From: Haloarcula limicola
GTDB taxonomy: Archaea > Halobacteriota > Halobacteria > Halobacteriales > Haloarculaceae
DNA length: 64,000 bases
Direction of reading: 5' to 3'
Assembly: GCF_010119205.1 (NCBI RefSeq)
Contig: NZ_WRXM01000001.1
Span: forward strand, 1,612,001-1,676,000
Within the stretch, counting starts at the first letter, position 1, and each line of letters starts with the position of its first letter. Of the stretch, positions 46,813 through 55,948 are shown piece after piece. A program made the position numbers and the translations under genes. The notes under the pieces are model-generated. The model was given only the letters and a program-made list of their open reading frames with translations, searched no databases and was not told the origin of the DNA.

Positions 46813-46898
46813 AACGTCTCTACGAATTCGGCCGGTTTCTCCGGCTTCCGATTCTCGCCTTCGTTCTCTCGTCAATGGACGGCTTATCCTGTCTTCGC

Positions 46899-48167
46899 CT
46901 ACGCGTCGTCGTGACGCGCGAGCCGCTCCATGACCGGCGTGGCGGCGATCCCGTGGACGACGATGGAGACGAGGGCGACGAATCCCACGAGCGCCCAGAG
47001 CAGTTCCGACTGGGCGAACGTCTCCTTGTTGAGGGCGTACGCGAGGTAGTAGAACGAGCCGATGCCGCGGATACCGAAGAACGCGATGGTCGTCCGCTCG
47101 TTCCGCTCCAGCGGCGACCCGACGAGACCCAGCGCGCCCGCGAGCGGTCGGAGCACGAACAGGAGCACCAACCCGACGGCGGCGACCTCCCACGTCAGCG
47201 GCGACAGCAGCCCGGTGGCGAGCGCGCCGCCGAACAGCGTCAGCAGGACGGCCATCGCCAGGCGCTCGGTCACCTCGGAGAAGTCGTGGAGCGCCTGGTT
47301 GTAGTCGTGAGAGCGCTCGTAGTGCCGGACCAACAGCGCGGCGACGAAGACGGCGATGAAGCCGTACCCCTGGACGAGTTCGGTTATCGCGTAAATGAGG
47401 AGGGTGCCGCCCAGTATCTCCGCGCCCTCCACCGCCTCGGCGAGCCGCGTCGTCGGCGAGAACCGGAACAGGAGTTGCGCGAACAGATAGCCCAATAGCA
47501 GACCGCTCACGACGCCGACGAGGATCTTGTAGCCGACGTACATCCCGCCCCACTTCCCCAGCCAGTCGGCCCCGGCGAAGCCGGACCCGGCGACGAGGAT
47601 GGCGGCGTAGGTGAACGGGAACGCCAGCCCGTCGTTGAGGCCGGCCTCGGAGGTGAGCGCGAAGCGCGTCTCGTGTTCGTGCTCCCGCGCTTCGTGGGAC
47701 TCGTCCGCGGCGTCGTGGCCCTCGCCGGGCGGCCCGACCTGCACGTCTGAGGCCAACACTGGATCCGTCGGGGCGATAACGGCCCCCAACAGGAGCGCCG
47801 TCGCGGGGACGAACCCCAGCGACCACCAGCCCAGCAGCGCCGCGCCCGCGATGGTCAGCGGCATCGTAAGGGCCAACAACCGCCACGTCGAGGCCCACGT
47901 CCGGAGCGAGAACGGCCGGTCGAGTTTCAGTCCCGCACCCATCAGCGAGACGATGACGACGAACTCCGCCAACTTCTCGGCGATGTCGCCGTGGACGATG
48001 GGGTCGGGCGCGGGTATCCCGTGGGGGACCGAGAACGCGAGCGCGCCGAATGCCACGAAAAACAGCGGCGGCGACGCCCAGCGCTCGGCGAGCAGCTCCG
48101 GGAGCACCGCCGCCGCGAACGCGACGGCCCCCAGCAACACGAGTCCGAGGACGTACGTCTCGACCAT
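46899..48167 (-). CDS. Cation/proton antiporter (CPA family)
   Basis: The 422-residue membrane protein has about twelve helices and the CPA core motif LGAVIAPTDPVLASDVQ with ALTSEAGLNDGLAFPF, the residues that bind Na+ and H+. It probably extrudes sodium in exchange for protons, important in salt. A histidine/acid-rich loop (residues 150-165, HEAREHEHE) sits between the core helices. It is downstream of arlJ and separated by a hairpin-rich gap. Confidence 0.9.
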   Translation of the reverse strand: MVETYVLGLVLLGAVAFAAAVLPELLAERWASPPLFFVAFGALAFSVPHGIPAPDPIVHGDIAEKLAEFVVIVSLMGAGLKLDRPFSLRTWASTWRLLALTMPLTIAGAALLGWWSLGFVPATALLLGAVIAPTDPVLASDVQVGPPGEGHDAADESHEAREHEHETRFALTSEAGLNDGLAFPFTYAAILVAGSGFAGADWLGKWGGMYVGYKILVGVVSGLLLGYLFAQLLFRFSPTTRLAEAVEGAEILGGTLLIYAITELVQGYGFIAVFVAALLVRHYERSHDYNQALHDFSEVTERLAMAVLLTLFGGALATGLLSPLTWEVAAVGLVLLFVLRPLAGALGLVGSPLERNERTTIAFFGIRGIGSFYYLAYALNKETFAQSELLWALVGFVALVSIVVHGIAATPVMERLARHDDA

Positions 48168-48300
48168 TGATTCATCTCAGAGACCACGACGCTTACCGCA
48201 CCGGCTTGCAACCGAACCGAGCGAGGGGAGCGATGTGATACCGAAACTCTCGCGTCGCGGTCAGGATGGTGGACCGACCGATGTCGGGCCGGGAGCGAGT

Positions 48301-48497
48301 GACGCGACGAGAGTCGCGTCCGAGCGACCCACCGTCAGAGCTCCGCTCACGAAAACGGGGAAGGGCAGGCCTGCAGTAGCATCCGGCGGCGAAGCCGCCG
48401 GTTTACCGGTCGTGAGCGGAGCGAACGACCGGCCTTTTTGTACTAAATTTTTGCGAGCGGGGGTCGCCGTCGGCGACCCCCCGAAGTAAAAATTTAG
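48301..48497. other. Hairpin-rich gap between antiporter and arlJ
   Basis: Four perfect stems lie in sequence: GACGCGAC/GTCGCGTC with GAGA loop (48301-48320); CCGGCGGC/GCCGCCGG with GAA loop (48383-48401); CCGGTCGT/ACGACCGG (48406-48432) followed by TTTTT on the + strand (48435-48439); and an 11-bp arm GGGGGTCGCCG/CGGCGACCCCC (48459-48481) enclosed by CTAAATTTTT (48443-48452) and AAAAATTTAG (48488-48497). The last structure begins in the arlJ stop codon. The third looks like a + strand terminator although no + strand gene precedes it, so an unannotated RNA is possible. Confidence 0.6.
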
Positions 48498-50242
48498 ATG
48501 GCGAGAAACTGCGTCACCAGCCACTTCGTGAACGTCCCGGTGACGCCGCCGATCCACGAGAGCACGACGAAGTGAAGGTAGGTGTTGGCCTTGTGGCCGC
48601 CGTCGACGGTGCGGATCATCAGCGCCGAGAGCATGGCCGAGAACATGATGATGATGACCAGCAGGAACTCGATGAGGGGGATGTCGTAGACGCCGGTGTT
48701 GATGAGCGAGTTCACGTCGAGGCGGCTGCCGGCGTTCAGGTCGAGGGACATCTGCGCGAGGATGTTGACGACCTGCAGGCCGATGAAGAAGGCGAAGGTG
48801 GAGGCGGCGGTGATCCCGTACAGCAGGCCGACCATCGTCGTCGTCGCCTGTTTGCGCTTCTGACGCAGTTGGAGGACCTCGTTCATGTTGGCGGCGATGA
48901 GTTCACCTAGCTGTTTGGGCGAGCCGCCCATCTCGCGGCCGATGAGGTACATCTCCGAGAAGGTCTGGATGAGGTAGGACCGACAGTCGGCGGTGAAGTA
49001 GCGCCACGCCGCGGTCGGTTCGATGCGCATGTTCAGCCGCTTGTAGAGGTCGTTGATGTTCTCGGTCAGCGGGCCGAAGTCCTTCTTGCGGAGGGTCCGC
49101 AGCACCATCCCCGTCGTCGACTGTTTCGCGCCTTCGGTGGCACCCAGCGCGCGGATGAAACTGGGGAACTCGTCGTCGCGGGCCTTCACCCGCTGTTCTT
49201 CCTGCCGGAAGACGATGCCGGGGATCAGCATCGGGGTGATGGGGACGACGGCGTAGAACGGCAGCGGGACCTCGTCTAAGAAGAAGAGGAGGTCGTTCAG
49301 GCCGATGGGAGTGACGCCGAACATCCCGCCCAGCGTGACGAACAGGAGGGCCGCCGAGAGGCCGACGCCGACGTACATCGCCTTATCGAGGCGCTCCTCG
49401 ATGGGCGAGGGGTACTCCTCGGGGTGGAACCACAGCGGGTCGTAGGGGGCCATCGACCGGATGGCGAGGTAGAAGCCCGACTGGACGAAGATGTACATCA
49501 CGATGACTGCGCTGACTGTCATCGTCGGGTTCGTCCCCGTGAGCACCGGGAGGACGACCGCAAACACCAGCGCGAACGTCATCGAGAGGATCATCGAGAG
49601 GTAGAGGTCCTTCATCACTTCGAGGCTGTCGAGGGAACTGCTGTAGACGGTGGTGTAGTGCTGGATGATCTGGGCCTGCTCGGAGATGAGGTAGTCGTCG
49701 AGCGACTGGCCCGCGCCGAGGGTGTAGGCGAGGCGGTCCAGGAAATCCGAGAAGGCGTCGCTGGGGACTTCCTTCGCGCGACGGCGACAGGCGTCGTCGA
49801 GGCTCTGGTTCCACGTATCGACCAGTTGGGTGATGCGGTGCATCTCCATCGCGAGTTCGCCGTACTCCTCCTCGCGGGCGAGCGTGCGGAACACCTCCAT
49901 GCGGTCGATCTTCGTCGTCGCCAGCACCGTCATGTGCGTGATCAGGAGGTGAAATCGGTTGTTGAGTTCGCGCTTGCGCTGGCTGAGCAGGATCTTCGGG
50001 TAGAACAGCGCCGCCGACATCGCCAGGAACCCGAGCAGGGGGATCGGAAGGCGAATCATCAGCGGCTGGTCCAACAGGAGCGCGGCCACTACCGAGAGGA
50101 CGAAAAAGCCCGCCGACGGCAGGAGGATGAAGAGGAGGTACCGCTCCAGCGGAATCGTCATCTGGCGATACGACTCCACTAGCCCCTGAACAGTCTCGGT
50201 GATCGTCAGGTCGAGTCCGTTCTCGGCTTCGCTCTGGGCCAT
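48494..50242 (-). CDS. arlJ: ArlJ (FlaJ), archaellum membrane platform protein
   Basis: The 582-residue polytopic protein is the membrane core of the archaellum motor, on which ArlI acts. Two hydrophobic blocks (about residues 30-85 and 235-350, then 490-580) flank cytoplasmic regions with T2SF-type segments. Its ATG overlaps the arlI stop by one base. It ends the arl operon and is followed by a strong inverted repeat. Confidence 0.96.
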   Translation of the reverse strand: MAQSEAENGLDLTITETVQGLVESYRQMTIPLERYLLFILLPSAGFFVLSVVAALLLDQPLMIRLPIPLLGFLAMSAALFYPKILLSQRKRELNNRFHLLITHMTVLATTKIDRMEVFRTLAREEEYGELAMEMHRITQLVDTWNQSLDDACRRRAKEVPSDAFSDFLDRLAYTLGAGQSLDDYLISEQAQIIQHYTTVYSSSLDSLEVMKDLYLSMILSMTFALVFAVVLPVLTGTNPTMTVSAVIVMYIFVQSGFYLAIRSMAPYDPLWFHPEEYPSPIEERLDKAMYVGVGLSAALLFVTLGGMFGVTPIGLNDLLFFLDEVPLPFYAVVPITPMLIPGIVFRQEEQRVKARDDEFPSFIRALGATEGAKQSTTGMVLRTLRKKDFGPLTENINDLYKRLNMRIEPTAAWRYFTADCRSYLIQTFSEMYLIGREMGGSPKQLGELIAANMNEVLQLRQKRKQATTTMVGLLYGITAASTFAFFIGLQVVNILAQMSLDLNAGSRLDVNSLINTGVYDIPLIEFLLVIIIMFSAMLSALMIRTVDGGHKANTYLHFVVLSWIGGVTGTFTKWLVTQFLAI

Positions 50243-51915
50243 CAGTTGGGCTTCGAGACGTTGAACGGGATGCCTTCGACGCCGTCGCGCTGGAAGTCAG
50301 AGATGAAGTCGTTGACCTCGTGATACCCCAAGATACCCTCCTGCATGGCGCGTTCGATCATGTTCGCGCGGAACTCCAGGTCGTCGTAGATGTCGCGGGT
50401 GTCCTCGTAGCCCAGCAGCGTCGCGATCTGCTCCTCCAAGACGTAGGAGTTGTTCATCCCCTGGAAGACGATCTCGTCCTCGACGGGGTCCCAGTTGAAC
50501 ACCTGTCGGGTGACGACGCCGTCCATCTCCTTGGAGTAGCCCTCGATTTCCTGAACGCTCGTGACGCGGCGCAGGACGCGGTCGCCCTGCTTGACGCGGT
50601 TCTGGAACAGCGCGACGTCGGCGACGTCCATGAACGTCTCGGGGACGTTGATCGGTTCACCGGTGAACCGTTGAATCATCGAGACGATGTCGCTCGCGTG
50701 GAAGGTCAGCATCACGGGGTGGCCGGTCTGGGCCGCCTGGAACGCCATGCGCCCTTCCTCGCCACGAACCTCGCCCACGATGATGTAGTCGGGCCGGGAC
50801 CGCAGCGCGGCGGCGACGAGGTCGAACATGTCGATGCTGGTCCCCTCGTCCTCGCCCTCGCGGGTGAGCAGTTGCTGCCAGGTGTTGTGCGGCGGCAGCA
50901 CCTCGGCGGTGTCCTCCGCGGTGTAGATCTTGGCGTCGTCGGGGATGAACGACGTGATGGCGTTCAGCGTCGTCGTCTTGCCCGACGCCGTCTCGCCGAC
51001 GACGAACACCGTCTGTTCGTTCTCCAGACAGAGCCAGAGGTACGCCGCCAGTTCCGGCGAGAGGGTCATCCACTTCGTGATCTGGAAGACCGACAGGGGG
51101 ACCTCGTCGCCCTGCCGGATGGTGAGCGACGGCCCCTTGACGCTCACGTCGTCGGAGTAGATGAGATTCAGCCGCGACCCGTCCGGCAGCGTCGAGTCGA
51201 CGATGGGGTCCGAGTCGGAGACCGGGTCGCCGATCCGCTCGCCCATGTTGCGGAGCCACTGGTCGAAGGCCTGCTCGCTCTCCCACTCGACGGTGGTTTC
51301 GAGCATGCCGTAGACGCCGTGGTCGACGTGACACTCGCTCCGGCCGATGACGTGAATGTCCTCGTTGGCCGGGTCGCGCATCACCGGTTCGAGCGGCCCG
51401 AGGCCGACGATGTCTCGGTTCAGGCGATAGAGGATGTTCTCGTAGGTCGACTGGGTCACCTCGACGCTGCCCACGTCGGCGAGATTCGACAGGCGCGTGA
51501 GGACGCCGCTGTCGCCGTCCTCGTTGCGGATGCGGGTCGTCTCCTGGAGGAGTTCCTCGATCCGGTCGTCGTACTCGGCCTCGCTCTCGGGGGCGGGTTT
51601 GTTGACGCTCTTCTGGAGCAGGCGGTTGCGGACCTTATCGAAGACGACGCCCTCTTCTTGGTCGAGTTCCGGTTCGATGGCGTAGTACTTCATATCCTGC
51701 CCGATGTCGCCGTAGATGTGACAGAAGATGGGGCCGCCGACGGGGTAGAGGACGTTGGGGCGGTTGGACTCGTAGTCGCCGTCGGCCTCCTCGATGAGCA
51801 TGGGAAACTCTCCGGTGATCTGCTTGAACTTCTTCAGGTGGTCCCGCAGGTGCGGCCGCCGGGCGGCTAGCTGTCGAAGTTCGTCCGAGGGTTTCGCGCG
51901 GCCGTGGTCTGTCAT
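50242..51915 (-). CDS. arlI: ArlI (FlaI), archaellum motor ATPase
   Basis: The 557-residue hexameric ATPase drives assembly and rotation of the archaellum. Visible elements are Walker A VVGETASGKTTTLNAI near residue 305, the Asp box and RPDYIIVGEVRGEE Walker B region near residue 370, and HASD further on. The first 80 residues include the typical N-terminal domain. It is 13 bp after arlH and overlaps arlJ. Confidence 0.97.
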   Translation of the reverse strand: MTDHGRAKPSDELRQLAARRPHLRDHLKKFKQITGEFPMLIEEADGDYESNRPNVLYPVGGPIFCHIYGDIGQDMKYYAIEPELDQEEGVVFDKVRNRLLQKSVNKPAPESEAEYDDRIEELLQETTRIRNEDGDSGVLTRLSNLADVGSVEVTQSTYENILYRLNRDIVGLGPLEPVMRDPANEDIHVIGRSECHVDHGVYGMLETTVEWESEQAFDQWLRNMGERIGDPVSDSDPIVDSTLPDGSRLNLIYSDDVSVKGPSLTIRQGDEVPLSVFQITKWMTLSPELAAYLWLCLENEQTVFVVGETASGKTTTLNAITSFIPDDAKIYTAEDTAEVLPPHNTWQQLLTREGEDEGTSIDMFDLVAAALRSRPDYIIVGEVRGEEGRMAFQAAQTGHPVMLTFHASDIVSMIQRFTGEPINVPETFMDVADVALFQNRVKQGDRVLRRVTSVQEIEGYSKEMDGVVTRQVFNWDPVEDEIVFQGMNNSYVLEEQIATLLGYEDTRDIYDDLEFRANMIERAMQEGILGYHEVNDFISDFQRDGVEGIPFNVSKPN

Positions 51916-51928
51916 ATCTTGGAACCCC

Positions 51929-52690
51929 CTATGCGACGCTCCGCGATTCGATGACGATGCCGGTACCCGACCGGACCGAGAAGCCGACGGTGTCGCCGAC
52001 CTGTTCGCCCATCCCCGCGAATCGGAGGACGTTGATCTGCCGGCGCACGTCGTTGCCGACCTCGATCATCTCCAGTTCGATGAACACGTCGGCGATGGCC
52101 CGGAACGGGCCGATCGCCTCCTCGTCGAGCGTCGAGGGGTCGACGGTCAGCATGACACATCGCCCCTGTGAGATGATATCCCGGAAGAAGGAGATGATCT
52201 CCAGCGCGGCCTGTCGCTCGTCGTTCTGTCGGACCAGCGCCTCGAACTTGGGGTCGTTCCGCAGGATAGCGTCGAAGGTGTCGATGACGACGACGTCGGC
52301 GTCCCACATCACTTCGGCCTCCATCAGGCGTTTGAGGAGTTCCTTGCGCTCTTTCTGCTCGTCGCCGCCGGAGAACGTGTTCGAGTCCCCGATGTCTGCG
52401 TGCAAGAAGAGGACGTTCTCATCGAGCAGGTGGTCGACCATGTCGTAGGACAGCGAGTGCATCTGGTCGAGGAAGCTCCCGACGGTGAGCTCCGTCGAAA
52501 GGTAGGTCACGTCGTGGCCCTCCTCACAGAGGCCGTAGGTGAAGCGCTGACTCATCGCGGACTTCCCGGCCCCGTAGTCGCCCTCGACGAGGATGATGCT
52601 GCCCGGCGGGATGCCGCCGCCGAGTTCCTTGTTCAGTCGGTCGTGATCGTCCAGTCCGAGCGAGAACAGATCGCTGTTTGCGAGACTCAT
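51929..52690 (-). CDS. arlH: ArlH (FlaH), archaellum KaiC-like ATPase
   Basis: The 253-residue RecA-like protein has Walker [14 protein letters not shown] (Lys43) and Walker [14 protein letters not shown] near residue 120. It forms a ring with ArlI and is controlled by autophosphorylation in other archaea. Its start overlaps the arlG stop in ATGA, so they are translationally coupled. Confidence 0.96.
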   Translation of the reverse strand: MSLANSDLFSLGLDDHDRLNKELGGGIPPGSIILVEGDYGAGKSAMSQRFTYGLCEEGHDVTYLSTELTVGSFLDQMHSLSYDMVDHLLDENVLFLHADIGDSNTFSGGDEQKERKELLKRLMEAEVMWDADVVVIDTFDAILRNDPKFEALVRQNDERQAALEIISFFRDIISQGRCVMLTVDPSTLDEEAIGPFRAIADVFIELEMIEVGNDVRRQINVLRFAGMGEQVGDTVGFSVRSGTGIVIESRSVA

Positions 52691-53139
52691 GTTCGGAATT
52701 TGAACACCTCTTCGTCGCCGTTGACGACGACCTTGACGCGGTGGTCGCCCGGCGACAGCGAGTGAGAGATCTCGAGGCGGACGACCGTGCCGGGCCGCCA
52801 GACGACGCCGTCGTCTAAGAGCGTGACGCCGAACGTCCGGGCGTACTGCCCGTCGACGAACAGATCCATCTGCCCGGGTTCGGCCCCGAGGTCCTCGGAG
52901 CCGGTGTTCTTGACGTGGAGCGTGATGTTGTCGTTACCGCTGGTGTTGTAAATCGCGTCGCTCCCGGCGTCGGAGATGACCTCGATGTCGGTGCGGACTT
53001 CGCTGCTGACGTCGAGTCCCTGTTCGGAGACGGCGTTGCTCAACTGCCCGATGCTGTCGGTGAACACGCCGGCGACGCTCGCGGCGACCATCATCGACGC
53101 GATGAAGAGGATGAGGTGGGAGGCCGAGACGCTCGCCAT
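52687..53139 (-). CDS. arlG: ArlG (FlaG), archaellum stator component
   Basis: The 150-residue protein has one N-terminal membrane helix (residues 4-25) and an extracytoplasmic beta-sandwich domain. With ArlF it forms the pseudoperiplasmic filament anchored to the S-layer. The start directly abuts the arlF stop. Confidence 0.93.
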   Translation of the reverse strand: MASVSASHLILFIASMMVAASVAGVFTDSIGQLSNAVSEQGLDVSSEVRTDIEVISDAGSDAIYNTSGNDNITLHVKNTGSEDLGAEPGQMDLFVDGQYARTFGVTLLDDGVVWRPGTVVRLEISHSLSPGDHRVKVVVNGDEEVFKFRT

Positions 53140-53583
53140 CTAGCTCACCTCCGTCGTCGTCTCGACGACCGAGACGCCCGGGCCGGTGACGAACTTCGCC
53201 CGGCCCGGGTCCGCCGTGAGACCGGTCGCGTTAACGACCAGTCGCTCCTCGGGAAGCCAGAGATCCGTCGCCTCGTCGCCCTCGACGGCGGTCCGGTAGC
53301 CGGTGAGGTAGGTGTTGTCCGCGAGCACGTCCACGTCGCTGACGGCCAGTTCCGTCGAACCGGTGTTGACGACGGTGACGTTCAGCGAGTCCGCCGTCGA
53401 GTTGTAGACGACGGAGGTGAGCTCGATCGCGGTGTTTTGCTGTTCGAGCGTCCGATCGGCCTGGGCGTCGCGGGCGTCGTTGACGTTCTCGAAGCCGTTG
53501 GCCGTCGCCGAGTAGAACATCCCGAAGCCGATGAACATGGCGACGAAGACGAGGGCCGCCGAGCCGCTAACGCTGAAGCCCAT
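53140..53583 (-). CDS. arlF: ArlF (FlaF), archaellum stator component
   Basis: The 147-residue protein has an N-terminal membrane segment (MGFSVSGSAALVFVAMFIGF) and a beta-rich external domain. ArlF binds the S-layer and gives the motor a fixed point. The start at 53583 is preferred over 53592. It overlaps the arlC/E gene end by 17 bp. Confidence 0.93.
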   Translation of the reverse strand: MGFSVSGSAALVFVAMFIGFGMFYSATANGFENVNDARDAQADRTLEQQNTAIELTSVVYNSTADSLNVTVVNTGSTELAVSDVDVLADNTYLTGYRTAVEGDEATDLWLPEERLVVNATGLTADPGRAKFVTGPGVSVVETTTEVS

Positions 53584-55177
53584 CGGCACCACCTCCGACG
53601 AGTTTCGAGAGCGCGACGGCCTCGGGACCGCTGTCCTCGTCGAGCTGTGAGATGTACCGGAGGCTCTCGGTGTGGTGATCGATGGTCAGGCCGCCGCTGG
53701 CGTCGGCCACGTCGTCGAAGCCGCGAAGGTACTCCGACAGCGCGTCGGCCACCGCAGCGTCGATCCAGCCGATGGTCTCGTAGTAGTCGATGGCGCGGGC
53801 GGCCTCGCGGTAGCCCGCCTGTCCGACGAGGTACTCCAGCCACTCGACGACGATGAGGTCGGCCGCGAACCCCTCCGGAACCGAATCGAGGTACGGCTTG
53901 CCGTCGTCGCCGTCGTCGCTCTCCTCGGCCGCGGATCCGGTCGTCGGTTCCGGCCTCGGCTCCGATTCCGTTGCTTCCGGCGTCGGATCGGAGACCGGTT
54001 CGGGCTCCGGTTCCGGGGCGGGGTCGGGTTCCGGGGCCGCTTCGACCGTGGCGTCGCCGTCCAGCAGCGCCGCGTCGGACTCGGCGTCGGCATCGTCGGT
54101 CGACGCGTCGTCGCCCTCGTCCTCGATAACCTCGTCGAAGAGGTCGTCGTCCGCGAGGCTGTCGTCGTCGAAAGTGTCGTCGCCGTCGTCCATCGCCACC
54201 TCGTCGCCGCCGTCGTCGAACGCGGCCTCGGCGTCGTCGTCCAGCAGCGCCGCGTCGGACTCGCCCTCGTCTTCCGGTTCCTCGCCGTCGGCCCAGTCGG
54301 CGTCGCCGGATTCGTACTCGTCTTTCAGTTCGGCGAAGGACTTGCCCCCCTCGCTGTCCCCGTCGTCGCTCCCCTCGTCCACGTCGAGTCCGTCGTCCAT
54401 GCTCATGTCGTCATCCGTCTCCTCGAAGTCCTCGAACTCCTCGTCGAACGACCCGCCGTCGTCCTCGAAGCCGCCCATGTCGTCGTCGCCGAAGATGTCG
54501 TCGCCGTCGTCCATCGCCATCTCGTCGCCGCCGTCGTCGACGAGGTCCTCGTCGAAGAAGCCCTCGGCGTCGGCGTTGGCGACGGTGTCGTCGATCTCCT
54601 CTTCGTCCTCGTCGTCGCCGTCGTCGTCGAACAGGCCGAAGGAACCGCCGCCCCCCATGCCGCCGCCCATCCCGGCGTCGACGTCGTCGGCGAAGGGGTT
54701 CACCCCGCGAGTGACCATCTCGTAGATGTCGAGCAGTTTCCGGACGTTCTCCTCGACGTCTTCGACGGATTCGGAGATGGACTCGTTCTCCGTGCGGACG
54801 GTGTTGACCGTCGAGGAGAGCGAGCCGACCTCGTTCTCCAGTTCGTCGAGCCGGTGTTCTAACTCGTCCGTGTCCGGGCCGCTCGCGTCCTCCATGTCGC
54901 CGAACTCGTCGTCGCCGAACCCGCCCATGTCGTCGCCGTCGCCTAGCCCGCCGAGTCCGCCGAGGTCGTCGTCCCCGCCGTCATCAGCCATCAATCCGCT
55001 GTCACCGCTCATCTCGTTCGCGTCGTCGCCCTCGCCGTCCGACATGATCGAATCGAACATGCTCTTGATGCTCATCCCGACGAGGCCCCCCGAGAGGACC
55101 ACGAGCAACGCGGGCACGAGTGCGACCGCGTCCGGGGTAGCCGCCTGTAGCGTCGGCACGAGAGCGAGACTACTCAT
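53567..55177 (-). CDS. Fused ArlC/D/E-type archaellum accessory protein
   Basis: The 536-residue protein starts with one membrane segment (about residues 15-35), followed by the FlaC-type coiled coil (LEHRLDELENEVGSLSSTVN, about 105-165), a very long acidic linker with internal repeats (DDGGDEVAMDDGDD-like and SDAALLD-like units, about 170-420) and a C-terminal FlaD/E domain (KPYLDSVPEGFAADLIVVEW, about 435-515). This is the cytoplasmic ring part that links motor and chemotaxis in euryarchaea. A TATC-N6-GATA site (55223-55236) precedes its TATA box (55207-55212). Confidence 0.9.
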   Translation of the reverse strand: MSSLALVPTLQAATPDAVALVPALLVVLSGGLVGMSIKSMFDSIMSDGEGDDANEMSGDSGLMADDGGDDDLGGLGGLGDGDDMGGFGDDEFGDMEDASGPDTDELEHRLDELENEVGSLSSTVNTVRTENESISESVEDVEENVRKLLDIYEMVTRGVNPFADDVDAGMGGGMGGGGSFGLFDDDGDDEDEEEIDDTVANADAEGFFDEDLVDDGGDEMAMDDGDDIFGDDDMGGFEDDGGSFDEEFEDFEETDDDMSMDDGLDVDEGSDDGDSEGGKSFAELKDEYESGDADWADGEEPEDEGESDAALLDDDAEAAFDDGGDEVAMDDGDDTFDDDSLADDDLFDEVIEDEGDDASTDDADAESDAALLDGDATVEAAPEPDPAPEPEPEPVSDPTPEATESEPRPEPTTGSAAEESDDGDDGKPYLDSVPEGFAADLIVVEWLEYLVGQAGYREAARAIDYYETIGWIDAAVADALSEYLRGFDDVADASGGLTIDHHTESLRYISQLDEDSGPEAVALSKLVGGGADGLQR

Positions 55178-55222
55178 CGTCTGTGAGGATTCTCTCGCCC
55201 ACCATCAATATACCGTCTAGCG

Positions 55223-55236
55223 TATCAAATCTGATA
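55223..55236 (-). promoter_or_regulatory. TATC-N6-GATA element upstream of arlC/E
   Basis: Read toward the gene the site is TATCAGATTTGATA. It ends 10 bp upstream of the TATA-like TATATT (55207-55212), which in turn is about 30 bp from the start codon. It is one of five exact copies in the motility locus. Confidence 0.65.
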
Positions 55237-55426
55237 ATAACTTCCCAAGCTACGTGTCCGAAATACTGGAATTAACTACATATCGTTCAGTCGTCACAGA
55301 TGAAGCGGCGCGTCGTCGCTTTTCGCAGCTGTACGGCGTTGAGCGCCGCGCTCGCGGCTGACGTGTGGCTGCCGTTCGTCTGACGAGAAGAGAGACTCGG
55401 CCGCCGTCCGGCGATCTCGCCCGAAA

Positions 55427-55948
55427 TCAAAGCGTCGCCGAGTCCATGTTGGCGCTCTTGACGACGAGGTTCCCGGTGTCGGATTCCAAGCGGAGCGAGC
55501 GGCCGTGGTCGCCGCCCACGTCCTCGCCGACGAGGGGGATGCCGTACGCTTCGAGCGTCTCTCGGACCTTTTCGGCGTTGCGCGACCCGATAGACGAACC
55601 GTTCTCCGAGAAGTCGAGCATGTCGCTGCCGCCGGCGATCTTCGCTCGCATCCCGTCGCGGGACGCCCCCTCGGCTTCGAGCGCTTCGACGAGCACCGCG
55701 ACGCCGGTGTCGGCGAACTTCGCCCTGTTGCCGCCCTCGACGTCCTCGGCCGTCGGTAACATGACGTGGACTAAGCCGGCAGCGCCCGACAGTTCGTCGT
55801 AGATGGCGACGCCGATACAGGAGCCGAGACCGCTGGTCGTCAACACCGCCGAGTCGGTCGTCACCTGGTATTCGGCGATACCGATCTTGACGCGCTCCGG
55901 ATCATCGGTCCGGGTCGTCTCCGACTGCGTGCCGTCGTAGACCTTCAT
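55427..55948 (-). CDS. cheD: CheD, chemoreceptor glutamine deamidase
   Basis: The 173-residue protein has the catalytic GLGSCIGV (Cys44) and LVHVML (His61) of CheD, which deamidates receptors and binds CheC. Its ATG overlaps the cheC stop region by one base. It ends the cheY-cheC-cheD operon. Confidence 0.95.
   Translation of the reverse strand: MKVYDGTQSETTRTDDPERVKIGIAEYQVTTDSAVLTTSGLGSCIGVAIYDELSGAAGLVHVMLPTAEDVEGGNRAKFADTGVAVLVEALEAEGASRDGMRAKIAGGSDMLDFSENGSSIGSRNAEKVRETLEAYGIPLVGEDVGGDHGRSLRLESDTGNLVVKSANMDSATL

Noticed and set aside
50320-51870. 516-codon + strand frame over arlI
   Set aside because: Shadow of arlI; Asp/Val-rich composition and no motif.
53900-55100. Dense GTC/CGT short repeats resembling a microsatellite or repeat array
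   Set aside because: They encode the acidic linker of the fused ArlC/D/E protein and follow its frame; no CRISPR-like spacing.
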